A stretch of 64,000 bases of DNA from Massilia arenae (GCF_008014745.1 NZ_VPFD01000025.1:24664-88663), one strand, 5' to 3'. Positions 26,269 to 35,106 are shown, numbered from the stretch's first letter. A program made the numbers and translations. The notes: a model not told the origin generated them from the letters alone.

Positions 26269-27446
26269 GCCTGCTCGCCCTTTTTAGGGGCCGGAGCGGC
26301 CGGCTTGGCGCCCTGCCCGGCCAGGCGCACCTTGCCGCCCGGACGCAGGTTCTGCTTGCCTTCGGTGATGACCTGTTCGTCGCCCTTGAGGCCGGTGACG
26401 GCGGCGCGGTCGCCGAAGGCGTACACGCGCTGCACCGGCACCTGGCGCGCCGCGTTGCCTTCTGCCAGCACGTAGACGAAGGTGCCGTTGGTCGCGGTGA
26501 TGATGGCGGTCTGCGGGATCACCACCGCATTCTTCAGCGTTTGCACCACCACGTTGGCGGTCACGTACTGGCCCGGCCACAGGCTGGTGTCGCCGTTGGC
26601 GAACTCGCCCTTCACGCGGATGGTGCCGGCCTGCGGATCGACGGCGTTGTCGATGAAGCTCAGGCGGCCGATGACTTGCCCGGCATCGTCGGCGCCGCTG
26701 CCGGGATTGACCCGGACTTCGACATTGCCCTGCTTCTGGGCCGCCAGCAACGCGCCGAGGGTCGATTCCGGCAGGGTGAACGAGACGTTGATCGGATCGA
26801 GCTGGGTGATGGTCGTGAGCGAGGTGCTCATCTGCACCAGGGTGCCCGGGTGGACGTCGATGGCGCCGACCCGGCCCGTCATCGGCGCGCGGATCGTGGT
26901 GTAGCTGGCGCTCACTTGTGTGGCGCGGGCCGCCGCCTGGTTCGACTGCACCAGCGCGCGCTGGGCTTCGACCTGGCTCAGCAGGGAGTCGAGGGCGCTC
27001 TGGGCCAGGAAGTTCTGCGCCACCAGTTCCTGGCTGCGCTTGTACTGGCGCTCGAGGTCGGACAGGGTGGCCGAATCGCGCGCCACTTGCGCTTCGGCGC
27101 GGGCGACGTTGGCCATGTCGGCGCGGTCGTCGAGCGAGAACATCAGCTGGCCTTCCTTGACGAACTGGCCTTCGCGGATATGGACCTGGCGGATCGTGGT
27201 GACGGTCTGCGGATGCAGGTTGACCGTTTTCATTGGGGTCACGCTGCCGTTGGCGAACAGTTCGACGCCGACGTCGCGCCGCTCGGGCGCGATCACGTTG
27301 ACGGTCACCGGCGGCGGGCCGCCCGCGCCGGCCGGTCCCTGGCTTCCGCCCTCCGCCTTGGCATCGTTGCCCTGGTTCAGGTACCAGCCGCCAGCCACGA
27401 CCAGCGCCGCGATTCCGGCGATGACGCCGACATTCTTCTTGTTCAT
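26265..27446 (-). CDS. Periplasmic adaptor (membrane fusion protein), MdtA-like
   Basis: 393 aa. N-terminal membrane anchor (about 6-24), Gly/Pro linker, then barrel-sandwich halves (VNLHPQTVTTIRQVHIREGQFVKEGQLMFSLD; YTTIRAPMTGRVGAIDVHPGTLV) around an alpha hairpin (about 115-175), and a beta-barrel domain with DPQAGTIRVKGEF. Bridges the RND pump to a TolC-type channel. First gene of the pump pair, about 126 bp after the sensor kinase gene. Confidence 0.93.
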   Translation of the reverse strand: MNKKNVGVIAGIAALVVAGGWYLNQGNDAKAEGGSQGPAGAGGPPPVTVNVIAPERRDVGVELFANGSVTPMKTVNLHPQTVTTIRQVHIREGQFVKEGQLMFSLDDRADMANVARAEAQVARDSATLSDLERQYKRSQELVAQNFLAQSALDSLLSQVEAQRALVQSNQAAARATQVSASYTTIRAPMTGRVGAIDVHPGTLVQMSTSLTTITQLDPINVSFTLPESTLGALLAAQKQGNVEVRVNPGSGADDAGQVIGRLSFIDNAVDPQAGTIRVKGEFANGDTSLWPGQYVTANVVVQTLKNAVVIPQTAIITATNGTFVYVLAEGNAARQVPVQRVYAFGDRAAVTGLKGDEQVITEGKQNLRPGGKVRLAGQGAKPAAPAPKKGEQA

Positions 27447-27572
27447 TCTCGTCCCTTGCCGCCCGTTCCGGCGACTCCATCATTGATCGTGGTGGCCCTG
27501 CCGCCCGCCCTGGAATGAGGGCGGCGCATTGTCCCACAGTGTTGTTACGGCTGCGTGTATTGAGTTACTCGT

Positions 27573-28934
27573 TCACGATTTGTTCGGATAGTAGGCTGGC
27601 AGCATCAGGGTCACTTCCAAACCGCCTTCCGGGTGGTTGGTCAGGGTGATGCTGCCGCCGTGCTGCTCGGTGATGTTGCGCGCGATCGTCAGCCCCAGGC
27701 CGGTGCCGCCCGATTCGCGCGAACGCGAGGTCTCGACCCGGTAGAACGGGTCGAACACCCGTCCCAGCTCGCTCCTCGGGATGCCCGGGCCGCTGTCGCG
27801 GATGCGCACCCGCGCCGTGCCGTTGACACGGTCGACGCAGACGCGCGCATCGCGGCCGTACTTCACCGCGTTGTCGATCAGGTTGCCCAGGCAGCGGCGC
27901 AGGTCGAGCGGCCGGCCCAGCACCGCCATCGTGGCCTTGCCCTGCAGCGTGACGTCCTGGCCGGCGTCGCTGGCGTCGGCGCACACTGCCTCGAGCAGCG
28001 AATCGAGGTCCAGCATCTGCATCGCCTCGGTGGTGTCCATGCTGCGCGCCAGCACCAGGCCTTCGCGCACCATTTCCTGCATCGCCGACAGGTCGCCGAT
28101 CAGGCGTTCCTGCAGTTCGTTGTCCGACACCTTCTCCAGCCGCAGGCGCATGCGCGTGAGCGGCGTCTGCAGGTCGTGGGTGATGGCGGCCAGCATCTGG
28201 GTGCGCTGGAAGATGTACTGGCGGATGCGCGCCTGCATCGCATTGAAGGCGGCGCTGGCCTGGCGGATCTCGCTGGCGCCCGTGAGGTCGAGCTGCGGAC
28301 GGTTGATGTCCTGCCCCAGGTCTTGCGCGGCCTGGGCCAGCTGCTTGAATGGCCGGGTGCTCATGCGCGCCACCAGGTAGGCCAGCACGGCGATGCTGAC
28401 CATGAACAGGGCCACCAGGATGCGCAGGTCGGTGTCGCCGTCCCGGACCAGGCGCGGCGGCAGCACCGACAGGCGCAGCTCGGCGCCATCGCGCAGGTGC
28501 ACGTTGAGCGATTCGCAGGCGCCGCCATAACCCATGCTGAGCAGGCCGTACATCATCGGCAGGCGCTGCGCGCTGTCACAGGCGGCCGGGCGTGCCTCGA
28601 CCGATTCGACCCGGTAGCCCTTGCCCAGGCGCGCTGCCAGCTGCTGGGCGAAGGGCGTGGCCGGGGCTGCCGCCGGCTGGGTGTCGGCCACTTCGAGCTC
28701 CAGGCCGGGACGGTTGGCGACTTCGAGGTAGATCGAGCGCGCCTCGGCCGGCACGATCTCGGTGGCCATGACCATCTGCTCGGCGCGCTCCAGCCGGTGC
28801 TGCTCGAGCTGGCGCTCCCAGTCGCGCCAGCGCTGGTAGTCGGCCGCCAGCTGGATCAGCGCGGCCGAGATCCACACGCCCAGCAGCAGCGTCAGGAAAA
28901 CGCGGCCCGTCATCGACCCGAAGAAATCCTTCAC
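27573..28934 (-). CDS. Sensor histidine kinase paired with the upstream OmpR-type regulator
   Basis: 453 aa from GTG 28934, which overlaps the regulator stop (GTGA). Two membrane helices (about 11-31 and 171-190) enclose a periplasmic sensor of about 140 aa containing Cys 119 and Cys 140. HAMP follows, then HisKA with His 253 (ITHDLQTPLTRMR) and HATPase with LIDNAVKYG, DSGPGIP and GTGLGLTIA. Likely regulates the pump genes that follow and the divergent Spy-like gene, in the manner of E. coli BaeSR; that is inference from position. Confidence 0.93.
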   Translation of the reverse strand: MKDFFGSMTGRVFLTLLLGVWISAALIQLAADYQRWRDWERQLEQHRLERAEQMVMATEIVPAEARSIYLEVANRPGLELEVADTQPAAAPATPFAQQLAARLGKGYRVESVEARPAACDSAQRLPMMYGLLSMGYGGACESLNVHLRDGAELRLSVLPPRLVRDGDTDLRILVALFMVSIAVLAYLVARMSTRPFKQLAQAAQDLGQDINRPQLDLTGASEIRQASAAFNAMQARIRQYIFQRTQMLAAITHDLQTPLTRMRLRLEKVSDNELQERLIGDLSAMQEMVREGLVLARSMDTTEAMQMLDLDSLLEAVCADASDAGQDVTLQGKATMAVLGRPLDLRRCLGNLIDNAVKYGRDARVCVDRVNGTARVRIRDSGPGIPRSELGRVFDPFYRVETSRSRESGGTGLGLTIARNITEQHGGSITLTNHPEGGLEVTLMLPAYYPNKS

Positions 28935-29659
28935 GCCGCCGGCTCCACCGTCACCTGGCCAGCCAGCACGTAGCCGCCGTTGCGGACCGTCTTGATGATC
29001 TGGGGCATGCGCGCATCCTCGCCCAGCTTCTGGCGCAGGCGGCTGATCTGGATGTCGATCGAGCGGTCGAACGGGTCGGCGTCGCGGCCTTGCGTGAGGT
29101 TGAGCAGCTGGTCGCGGTTGAGCACCCGGTTGGGGTGCTCGAGGAACACGCGCAGCAGGCGGAATTCGGCGCCCGATAGCATGATCACGATGCCGTCCGG
29201 GTTCAGCAGGTGGCGCGCGGTCAGGTCGAGCGTCCAGCCCGAGAAGCGCATCTGCTGCACGTTCTCGGACGGCGTATTGGACGGCATGGCGTGCGAGCGG
29301 CGCAGCACGCTGCGGATGCGCGCCAGCAGCTCGCGCGGCTCGAAAGGCTTGGGCAGGTAGTCGTCGGCGCCCATCTCGAGGCCGAGGATGCGGTCCAGCG
29401 GCTCGTTGCGGGCGGTCAGCATGATGACCGGCAGGGTCGAGGTGGCGCGCAGCTTGCGGCACAGGGTCAGCCCGTCGTCGCCGGGCATGTTCAGGTCGAG
29501 CACGATGAGGTCGGGACGGGTTTCGTCGAGCGCCTTCCACATCGCCGTGCCGTCGGCGGCGGCCAGCGTCCGGTAGCCGTTCGACTCGAGGTAGTCGGCC
29601 AGCAGCGTCCGGATGTCGCGGTCATCGTCGACGATCAGAATCGTAGAGGGAGTATCCAT
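28931..29659 (-). CDS. OmpR/PhoB-family response regulator
   Basis: 242 aa. Receiver domain with acidic pocket DDD (11-13), phospho-acceptor Asp 55 (VLDLNMPG) and Lys 104 (YLPKPF); C-terminal winged helix (LSGAEFRLLRVFLEHPNRVLNRDQLL...FDRSIDIQISRLRQKL...IKTVRNGGYVL). Divergent from the Spy-like gene with 195 bp between, where its binding sites would be expected; I could not pick a clear repeat. Confidence 0.95.
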   Translation of the reverse strand: MDTPSTILIVDDDRDIRTLLADYLESNGYRTLAAADGTAMWKALDETRPDLIVLDLNMPGDDGLTLCRKLRATSTLPVIMLTARNEPLDRILGLEMGADDYLPKPFEPRELLARIRSVLRRSHAMPSNTPSENVQQMRFSGWTLDLTARHLLNPDGIVIMLSGAEFRLLRVFLEHPNRVLNRDQLLNLTQGRDADPFDRSIDIQISRLRQKLGEDARMPQIIKTVRNGGYVLAGQVTVEPAA

Positions 29660-29854
29660 AACCGCAATTATCCGAGTTTATGACAATGCCGGAGGAGCAT
29701 TTTGTATCGCTGTGTATAAGCCTATAGGCCCGAAACATATTGATACAATGTATGAGACAGGGGAAACCCCGCGGTTACAGTTTGTGCGCAAGATGGGAAC
29801 CGTGCAGCGAGCGTTTCGGATGCACGTCAACCAGACTCTCACAAAGGAAGAACC

Positions 29855-30388
29855 ATGAACACCCTCCGCAAGAACCTCGTGATCGCCCTCACCGCTGCCG
29901 GCCTGTTCGGCGCCACCATCGGCGCCCAGGCCCAGACCTCCGCCCCGGCCGAAGGCCGTCCGGCCTTGACCGCCGAGCAACGCCTGGCCAAGAAGGCCGA
30001 GTGGCAGGCCAAGGCCGGCGAGCGCCGCGCGAAGATGGAACAACACCGCGCCGAACGCCAGGCCAAGCTGCGCGATGCGCTCAAGCTTAATGCGCAGCAG
30101 CAACCGGCCTGGGACGCCTTCGTCGCAGCCCAGGCGCCGCAGAAGAAGGGTGAACGCGCCGGACGTGGCGACCGCGCCGCCTGGGCCAGCCTGAGCGCGC
30201 CGCAGCGCATGCAGAAAGGGATCGACCTGCAGAAACATCGCACCGCCCGCATGGAGCAGCGCCTGGCGGCCCTGAACAGCTTCTATGCCCAGCTGACGCC
30301 CGAGCAGCGCAAGACCTTCGATGAGCAGGCCAAGCACCGCAAGGGCCCGCGCCATCACGGCCACCACGGCAAGCGCGCCCACGCGTAA
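29855..30388 (+). CDS. Periplasmic Spy/CpxP-like LTxxQ protein
   Basis: 177 aa, Sec signal ending GAQAQ near 27, then an all-helical, very basic and Gln-rich protein with two LTxxQ-type motifs (LNAQQQPAWDAF about 83 and LTPEQRKTFDEQ about 149). His-rich C-terminus (RHHGHHGKRAHA), possibly metal-binding. Members are ATP-independent periplasmic chaperones or stress sensors. GGGAACC at 29793-29799 followed about 15 bp later by CGGAT could be an extracytoplasmic-sigma-type promoter, weakly supported. Confidence 0.8.
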   Translation: MNTLRKNLVIALTAAGLFGATIGAQAQTSAPAEGRPALTAEQRLAKKAEWQAKAGERRAKMEQHRAERQAKLRDALKLNAQQQPAWDAFVAAQAPQKKGERAGRGDRAAWASLSAPQRMQKGIDLQKHRTARMEQRLAALNSFYAQLTPEQRKTFDEQAKHRKGPRHHGHHGKRAHA

Positions 30389-30402
30389 GCTATATTCGTA
30401 GG

Positions 30403-30423
30403 GTGGACGGCTACGCCGTCCAC
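30403..30423. repeat. Short REP-like hairpin between the Spy-like gene and dsbD
   Basis: Perfect GTGGACGGC-TAC-GCCGTCCAC (9-bp stem) between convergent genes, preceded by GTAGG. No T-run. Could end both transcripts or be an interspersed palindromic element. Confidence 0.5.
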
Positions 30424-30443
30424 GCGTTCAACCGACCGCCGCG

Positions 30444-32267
30444 CTAGCGCGCCAACCGCCCCAACGAATTCAAGAACTTCTCCGCATTCTGGAAGCCGAT
30501 CACCCGGCTATCCGCGATTTCCTTCCCCTGCCCGTCGAACAGGATGATGCCCGGCGGCCCGAACAGGCCGAAGCGCTTGAGCATGGCCTTGTCGTCGGCA
30601 TCGTTGGCCGTCACGTCGACCTGCAGCAGCACCGTATCGGCCAGCTTTTGCTGCACCGCCGGGTCGACGAAGGTGAACTTCTCCATCTCCTTGCACGACA
30701 CGCACCAGTCGGCATAAAAATCGAGCATCACGGTCTTGCCCGCGTTGGCCACCAGCGCGGCATCGAGCTGGTCCACGGTCTTGATGCGGCTGAACACGAG
30801 TCCGTGGTTCTGCGGCGCGCCACCCAGGTGCGCCAGCGGCGCCCAGGCGTCGCGCCCGCCGCTGGCCAGGCCCACCAGCTGGGTCGCCCCCAGCACGGCG
30901 AAGGCGGCGCCGAAGGCCATCGCCGCCCAATGGCGGGTATGGCGCAGCAGATAGAAGCCATAGCCCAGCAGCAGCGCCGCCCACAGCAGCATCTGGGCCA
31001 GGGCCGGGATCACCGGCGACACCAGCCAGATCGCCATCGCCAGCATCAACACGCCGAACAGGCGCTTGACCGATTCCATCCACGGCCCCACGCGCGGCAG
31101 CAGCGAGCCGGCCGACAGGCCCACCAGCAGCAGCGGGATGCTCATCCCCACCGCCATCGAGAACAGCGCCGCGCCGCCGATGAAGACGTCGCGCGTCTGG
31201 CTGATGTAGACCAGGGCGCCGGCCAGCGGCGCGGCCACGCAGGGGCCCGCGATCAGGGCCGAAATGGCGCCCATGACGAACACACCGAGCAGCTTGCCGC
31301 CCTGCTGGCTGTTGGATGCCTGCGTCAAACGGGTCTGCAAGGTGTTAGGCAGTTGTAACTGATAGAAACCGAACATCGACAGTGACATGGCCACGATCAG
31401 GGCCGCGAAGGTGCCCAGCACCCAGGGATTCTGCAGCGCGGCGGCCAGGCCTTCGCCGGCCAGGCCGGCAGCGATGCCCAGCAAGGTGTAGACGATCGCC
31501 ATGCCCAGCGAATACGCCAGCGACAGCACGAAGCCGCGCGAACGGCTCACGTGCTTGCCCTCGCCCACGATGATCGAGGACAGGATCGGCACCATCGGCA
31601 GCACGCAGGGGGTGAATGCCAGGCCAAGGCCAAGCAGGATGAAGGCCGGCACGATGGCCAGCAGGCTGCCGCCGCCGAGGATGCCCGCAATGTTCGAGAG
31701 GTCGGATTGTGGCGCCTGCGCCGGGGCTGTCGGAGACGTTGGCGGCACCTCCGACAGCGGCGTCGACATGCCGCCCTGCGCTGCGCCCGCACCGATAGGC
31801 AGACCGGAGGCTGCTTGCGCGCCGCCGGCGCCAAGGTTCACGCTGTGCTCCTGCGGCGGATAGCACAGGCCGGCGTCGGCGCAGCCCTGGCTGGTGGCGG
31901 TCAGGGTGAACGGGCCCGTGCCCTCGACCGGGATGCGGATGGTCAGGGTGCCGGTATGGGTCTCCAGATCCTTCTCGAAGGTCGGGTCGTACTTCACCTT
32001 GCCCTGCGGGATCTGCGGCTCGCCCAGCGTGATGCCGGCGCCGCTGGCCTTGAAGGCGAAGCGCTCGCGGTACATGTAGTACGCGGGGGCGATGACGTAG
32101 GTGATCTCGGCGGTCTGCGGATCCGCCATGCGCGCCTCGAACTTGAAGGCGACCGCAGGGTCCAGGAAGTCCTGCTGGGCACGGGCTGGCGTTGCGGTGA
32201 ACAGGAAGAAGACGGCGAACAGCGTCAGGCAGGCCTGGAGCAGGCCACGAACGGAAAGTCGAAGCAT
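30444..32267 (-). CDS. dsbD: Thiol:disulfide interchange protein DsbD
   Basis: 607 aa from ATG 32267; this start gives a clean signal peptide (...FLFTATPARAQ), while the longer frame from 32315 does not. N-terminal alpha domain with the cysteine pair in CADAGLCYPP; eight-helix membrane domain with FTPCVLPMVPILS and AGPCVAAPL; C-terminal thioredoxin-like gamma domain with YADWCVSCKEME. Moves reducing power from cytoplasmic thioredoxin to periplasmic partners, including those serving cytochrome c maturation. Confidence 0.95.
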   Translation of the reverse strand: MLRLSVRGLLQACLTLFAVFFLFTATPARAQQDFLDPAVAFKFEARMADPQTAEITYVIAPAYYMYRERFAFKASGAGITLGEPQIPQGKVKYDPTFEKDLETHTGTLTIRIPVEGTGPFTLTATSQGCADAGLCYPPQEHSVNLGAGGAQAASGLPIGAGAAQGGMSTPLSEVPPTSPTAPAQAPQSDLSNIAGILGGGSLLAIVPAFILLGLGLAFTPCVLPMVPILSSIIVGEGKHVSRSRGFVLSLAYSLGMAIVYTLLGIAAGLAGEGLAAALQNPWVLGTFAALIVAMSLSMFGFYQLQLPNTLQTRLTQASNSQQGGKLLGVFVMGAISALIAGPCVAAPLAGALVYISQTRDVFIGGAALFSMAVGMSIPLLLVGLSAGSLLPRVGPWMESVKRLFGVLMLAMAIWLVSPVIPALAQMLLWAALLLGYGFYLLRHTRHWAAMAFGAAFAVLGATQLVGLASGGRDAWAPLAHLGGAPQNHGLVFSRIKTVDQLDAALVANAGKTVMLDFYADWCVSCKEMEKFTFVDPAVQQKLADTVLLQVDVTANDADDKAMLKRFGLFGPPGIILFDGQGKEIADSRVIGFQNAEKFLNSLGRLAR

Positions 32268-32346
32268 GGTGTCGAAGAGGTTGTGAAGCGCACCGCAAAT
32301 GGTACACCCGGCCACTGTTTCACGCCGGAACTCATTTTGAATAGAC

Positions 32347-32373
32347 GAAAAAAAACCAGGCCGGGGGCCTGGT
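32347..32373 (-). terminator. Terminator at the end of the alpha ribosomal operon
   Basis: ACCAGGCC-GGG-GGCCTGGT stem (32355-32373) followed on minus by eight T, 24 bp after the rplQ stop. Confidence 0.9.
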
Positions 32374-32396
32374 CTTTTTAGTCGTCAGACTACCGA

Positions 32397-32792
32397 TTAC
32401 TCGGCGGTCGGTGCTTCTTCAGCCGAGGTGACTTCTGGACGGTCCAGCAGTTCGACGTAGGCCATAGGAGCATTGTCGCCAACGCGGAAGCCCATCTTCA
32501 GGATACGCAGGTAGCCGCCGTTGCGGTTTGCGTAGCGAGGACCGAGTTCAGCGAACAGCTTCTGGACCATTTCGCGGTCGCGCAGGCGAGCGAAGGCCAG
32601 GCGCTTGTTTGCCAGGGTGTCGGTCTTGCCCAGGGTCAGGATCGGTTCGATGACGCGACGCAGTTCCTTGGCTTTCGGGACGGTGGTCTTGATGGCTTCG
32701 TGACGCAGCAGCGAAACAGTCATGTTGCGCAGCATTGCCAGACGGTGGGACGAGGTACGGTTCAGTTTACGAAGGCCGTGACGGTGACGCAT
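32397..32792 (-). CDS. rplQ: Large-subunit ribosomal protein L17 (bL17)
   Basis: 131 aa, starting MRHRHGLRKLNRTSSHRLAM, the invariant L17 N-terminus, with the SLLRHEAIKTTVPKAKELRR core. An AAGGA precedes the ATG. Last gene of the alpha operon; separated from rpoA by an unusually wide gap containing two hairpins. Confidence 0.98.
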   Translation of the reverse strand: MRHRHGLRKLNRTSSHRLAMLRNMTVSLLRHEAIKTTVPKAKELRRVIEPILTLGKTDTLANKRLAFARLRDREMVQKLFAELGPRYANRNGGYLRILKMGFRVGDNAPMAYVELLDRPEVTSAEEAPTAE

Positions 32793-32892
32793 GGTATTTC
32801 CTTTCGGGTGTTTTCAAATCCAGTTCTTCGATCGTTCACACTTGCGCGTGACCGCGGACCGGTTCGGTTGGTTTTTACTACGGTTTTATCAT

Positions 32893-32926
32893 CCAAAAAG
32901 GATCCGGCTCTGCCGGTCCTTTTTGG
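32893..32926. terminator. Hairpin between rpoA and rplQ (bidirectional terminator-like)
   Basis: CCAAAAAGGA/TCCTTTTTGG outer stem and CCGG/CCGG inner stem with one bulged base, giving a T5 end on the minus strand. If it works as a terminator, rplQ would be partly uncoupled from rpoA. Confidence 0.55.
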
Positions 32927-32933
32927 CTGTTAC

Positions 32934-32963
32934 CACCCGAAAGTAGGGGTGTACTTTCGGGTG
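32934..32963. other. Second perfect hairpin just after rpoA
   Basis: 12-bp perfect inverted repeat CACCCGAAAGTA/TACTTTCGGGTG with a 6-nt loop, 8 bp after the rpoA stop. No T-run. Could be an RNA-processing or stability element. Confidence 0.5.
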
Positions 32964-32970
32964 AATGCTA

Positions 32971-33948
32971 TTACTTCTCGAGGCCGGCTGGTGGCCAGTT
33001 TTCGAGTTTCATGCCCAGGGTCAGGCCGCGCGAAGCAAGGACTTCCTTGATTTCGTTGAGCGACTTGCGGCCCAGGTTCGGCGTCTTGAGCAGTTCGTTT
33101 TCCGAACGCTGGATCAGGTCGCCGATGTAGTAGATGTTTTCTGCTTTCAGGCAGTTGGCCGAACGGACGGTCAGTTCCAGGTCGTCGACTGGACGCAGCA
33201 GGATCGGATCGACCAGGGGTGCGCGCGATGGTGCTTCGGCAGCGGCTTCGGTGCCTTCCAGGGCGGCGAACACGTTCAGCTGGTCAACCAGCACGCGGGC
33301 CGACTGACGGATCGCTTCTTCCGGCGTGATGACGCCGTTGGTCTCGATGTTGATGATCAGCTTGTCCAGGTCGGTACGCTGTTCGACACGGGCCGATTCC
33401 ACTGCGTACGACACGCGGCGCACTGGCGAGAATGATGCGTCCAGGATGATGCGGCCGATGGTCTTGTTGGTGTCTTCCGACAGGCGACGGACGTTGCCCG
33501 GCACGTAGCCGCGGCCTTTTTCGACCTTGATCTGCATGTCCAGCTTGCCGCCTGCGGTCAGGTGGGCGATGACGTGGTCAGGGTTGATCAGTTCGACGTC
33601 GTGCGGCAGGTCGATGTCCGAAGCCAGGACGGCGCCTTCGCCTTCCTTCTTCAGGGTCAGGGTGACGGAATCGCGGTTGTGGACCTTGAAGACCACGCCC
33701 TTCAGGTTCAGCAGCAGGTCGACGACGTCTTCCTGCACGCCATCCAGCGACGAGTATTCATGCACGACACCAGCGATCGTCACTTCGGTCGGCGCGTAGC
33801 CCACCATCGACGACAGCAGAACGCGGCGCAGTGCGTTGCCGAGGGTGTGGCCATAGCCACGCTCGAACGGCTCCATCACAACTTTCGCGTGGCCGGCGCC
33901 CAGTGCTTCGACGTCGATGATACGTGGCTTCAACAAACTATTTTGCAT
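32971..33948 (-). CDS. rpoA: RNA polymerase alpha subunit
   Basis: 325 aa. N-terminal dimerisation domain (GYGHTLGNALRRVLLSSMVG) and C-terminal DNA/activator-binding domain (LTVRSANCLKAENIYYIGDLIQR, TPNLGRKSLNEIKEVL) are both complete. Downstream of rpsD, but with about 320 bp between them instead of the usual few tens of bases. Confidence 0.98.
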   Translation of the reverse strand: MQNSLLKPRIIDVEALGAGHAKVVMEPFERGYGHTLGNALRRVLLSSMVGYAPTEVTIAGVVHEYSSLDGVQEDVVDLLLNLKGVVFKVHNRDSVTLTLKKEGEGAVLASDIDLPHDVELINPDHVIAHLTAGGKLDMQIKVEKGRGYVPGNVRRLSEDTNKTIGRIILDASFSPVRRVSYAVESARVEQRTDLDKLIINIETNGVITPEEAIRQSARVLVDQLNVFAALEGTEAAAEAPSRAPLVDPILLRPVDDLELTVRSANCLKAENIYYIGDLIQRSENELLKTPNLGRKSLNEIKEVLASRGLTLGMKLENWPPAGLEK

Positions 33949-34011
33949 GAATGAGTCCTTTTCAATACCCTCGGCTCGTTACACCGATAAGGCTGATGGC
34001 TTTAAAGAGAA

Positions 34012-34029
34012 CGCCTGCAATAGCAGGCG
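34012..34029. terminator. Terminator-like hairpin in the rpsD-rpoA gap
   Basis: CGCCTGC-AATA-GCAGGCG, followed on minus by TTCTCTTT. The 33949-34270 gap holds this hairpin and a REP pair but no gene. Confidence 0.5.
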
Positions 34030-34131
34030 GTAAAACGAATTCTGTGCGACGAGGATGATGGAAACTTCGATCCGGGGATTGTCTGTTCGCTGCAAGGCCG
34101 ATCCGAGATCGCTGCGCCTGCACCACCACCA

Positions 34132-34210
34132 CGTCGTTCCCGCGGAGGCGGGAACCCAAGTTTTTCGACTTAGCCGGCAAACTTGGATCCCCGCCTGCGC
34201 GGGGAGTAGT
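34132..34210. repeat. REP-type inverted pair between rpsD and rpoA
   Basis: Arms 34132-34160 and 34182-34210 (29 nt each, spacer 21 nt) belong to the same family as 10966-11069: palindromic cores TCCCGCGGAGGCGGGA and CCCCGCCTGCGCGGGG with the shared CCCAAG/CTTGG ends. The arms have diverged from each other by several bases. Confidence 0.75.
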
Positions 34211-34270
34211 TCCGACCAATGGGAGGAACTACGGCGCAGGAGCCAGCTACGCCGGCTCTGATGCGGTCGA

Positions 34271-34894
34271 TTAACGCGAGTACAGTTCGACGATCAGCGC
34301 TTCGTTGACGTCAGCAGCGATTTCGTTACGCTCTGGGAACGAACGGAAGGTGCCTTCCAGCTTCTTCGCGTCGACCGAAACCCAGCTCGGGAAACCGACT
34401 TGTTCAGCCAGCGACAGCGCTTCAGCGATACGCACTTGCTTCTTGGCTTTTTCACGAACAGCGATCACGTCGCCGGTCTTGACCTGGTACGAAGCGATGT
34501 TCACGACGTTGCCATTGACGGTGAAAGCCTTGTGGCTCACCAGCTGACGCGCTTCCGAGCGGGTCGAGCCGAAGCCCATGCGGTAGGTCACGTTGTCGAG
34601 ACGCGCTTCCAGCAGCTTCAGCAGGGTTTCGCCGGTGTTGCCCTTGCGGCGCGACGCTTCAGCGAAGTAGCGACGGAACTGACGTTCCAGCACGCCGTAC
34701 ATGCGTTTGACTTTTTGCTTTTCGCGCAGTTGGTTGCCGTAGTCCGAGGTGCGAGCGCCCGACTTGACACCGTGCTGGCCTGGCTTGACGTCCAGTTTGC
34801 ACTTCGAATCGAGCGAACGACGTGCGCTCTTCAGGAACAGGTCGGTGCCTTCACGGCGCGACAGTTTTGCTTTTGGTCCGATATAACGTGCCAC
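34271..34894 (-). CDS. rpsD: Small-subunit ribosomal protein S4 (uS4)
   Basis: 207 aa, begins MARYIGPKAKLSRREGTDL; S4/RNA-binding motif RLDNVTYRMGFGSTRSEARQLVSHKAFTVNG. Primary 16S-binding protein and, in E. coli, translational repressor of the alpha operon. Follows rpsK with a 262-bp gap. Confidence 0.98.
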   Translation of the reverse strand: MARYIGPKAKLSRREGTDLFLKSARRSLDSKCKLDVKPGQHGVKSGARTSDYGNQLREKQKVKRMYGVLERQFRRYFAEASRRKGNTGETLLKLLEARLDNVTYRMGFGSTRSEARQLVSHKAFTVNGNVVNIASYQVKTGDVIAVREKAKKQVRIAEALSLAEQVGFPSWVSVDAKKLEGTFRSFPERNEIAADVNEALIVELYSR

Positions 34895-35087
34895 GTTAGA
34901 TTTCCTTTAATATTTGATCACGCCCCAGAGACGCATGGACAAATCCTATGCACCCAGGCGCTAGTCCAGCTCTGCATGAGGCCGGACGTGGCTTACAACA
35001 TCGCCCGCCATCAGGGATGGCAGGCGACAAGAGCCGGGCAGTATAACCCATTTCTGGGCAACTGCACCGGCGATCTCGTAAAACACA

Positions 35088-35106
35088 ACGGGGCTTCTCG
35101 CCCCGT
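35088..35106. other. Hairpin in the rpsK-rpsD gap
   Basis: ACGGGGC-TTCTC-GCCCCGT. Only a weak T-rich end (TTGTGTTTTA) on minus. The gap 34895-35156 has no credible gene. Confidence 0.35.

Noticed and set aside
27573..29540. Longer start for the sensor kinase running through the regulator gene
   Set aside because: The upstream part is antisense-like, low-complexity sequence overlapping the regulator; GTG 28934 with GTGA overlap gives a normal kinase.
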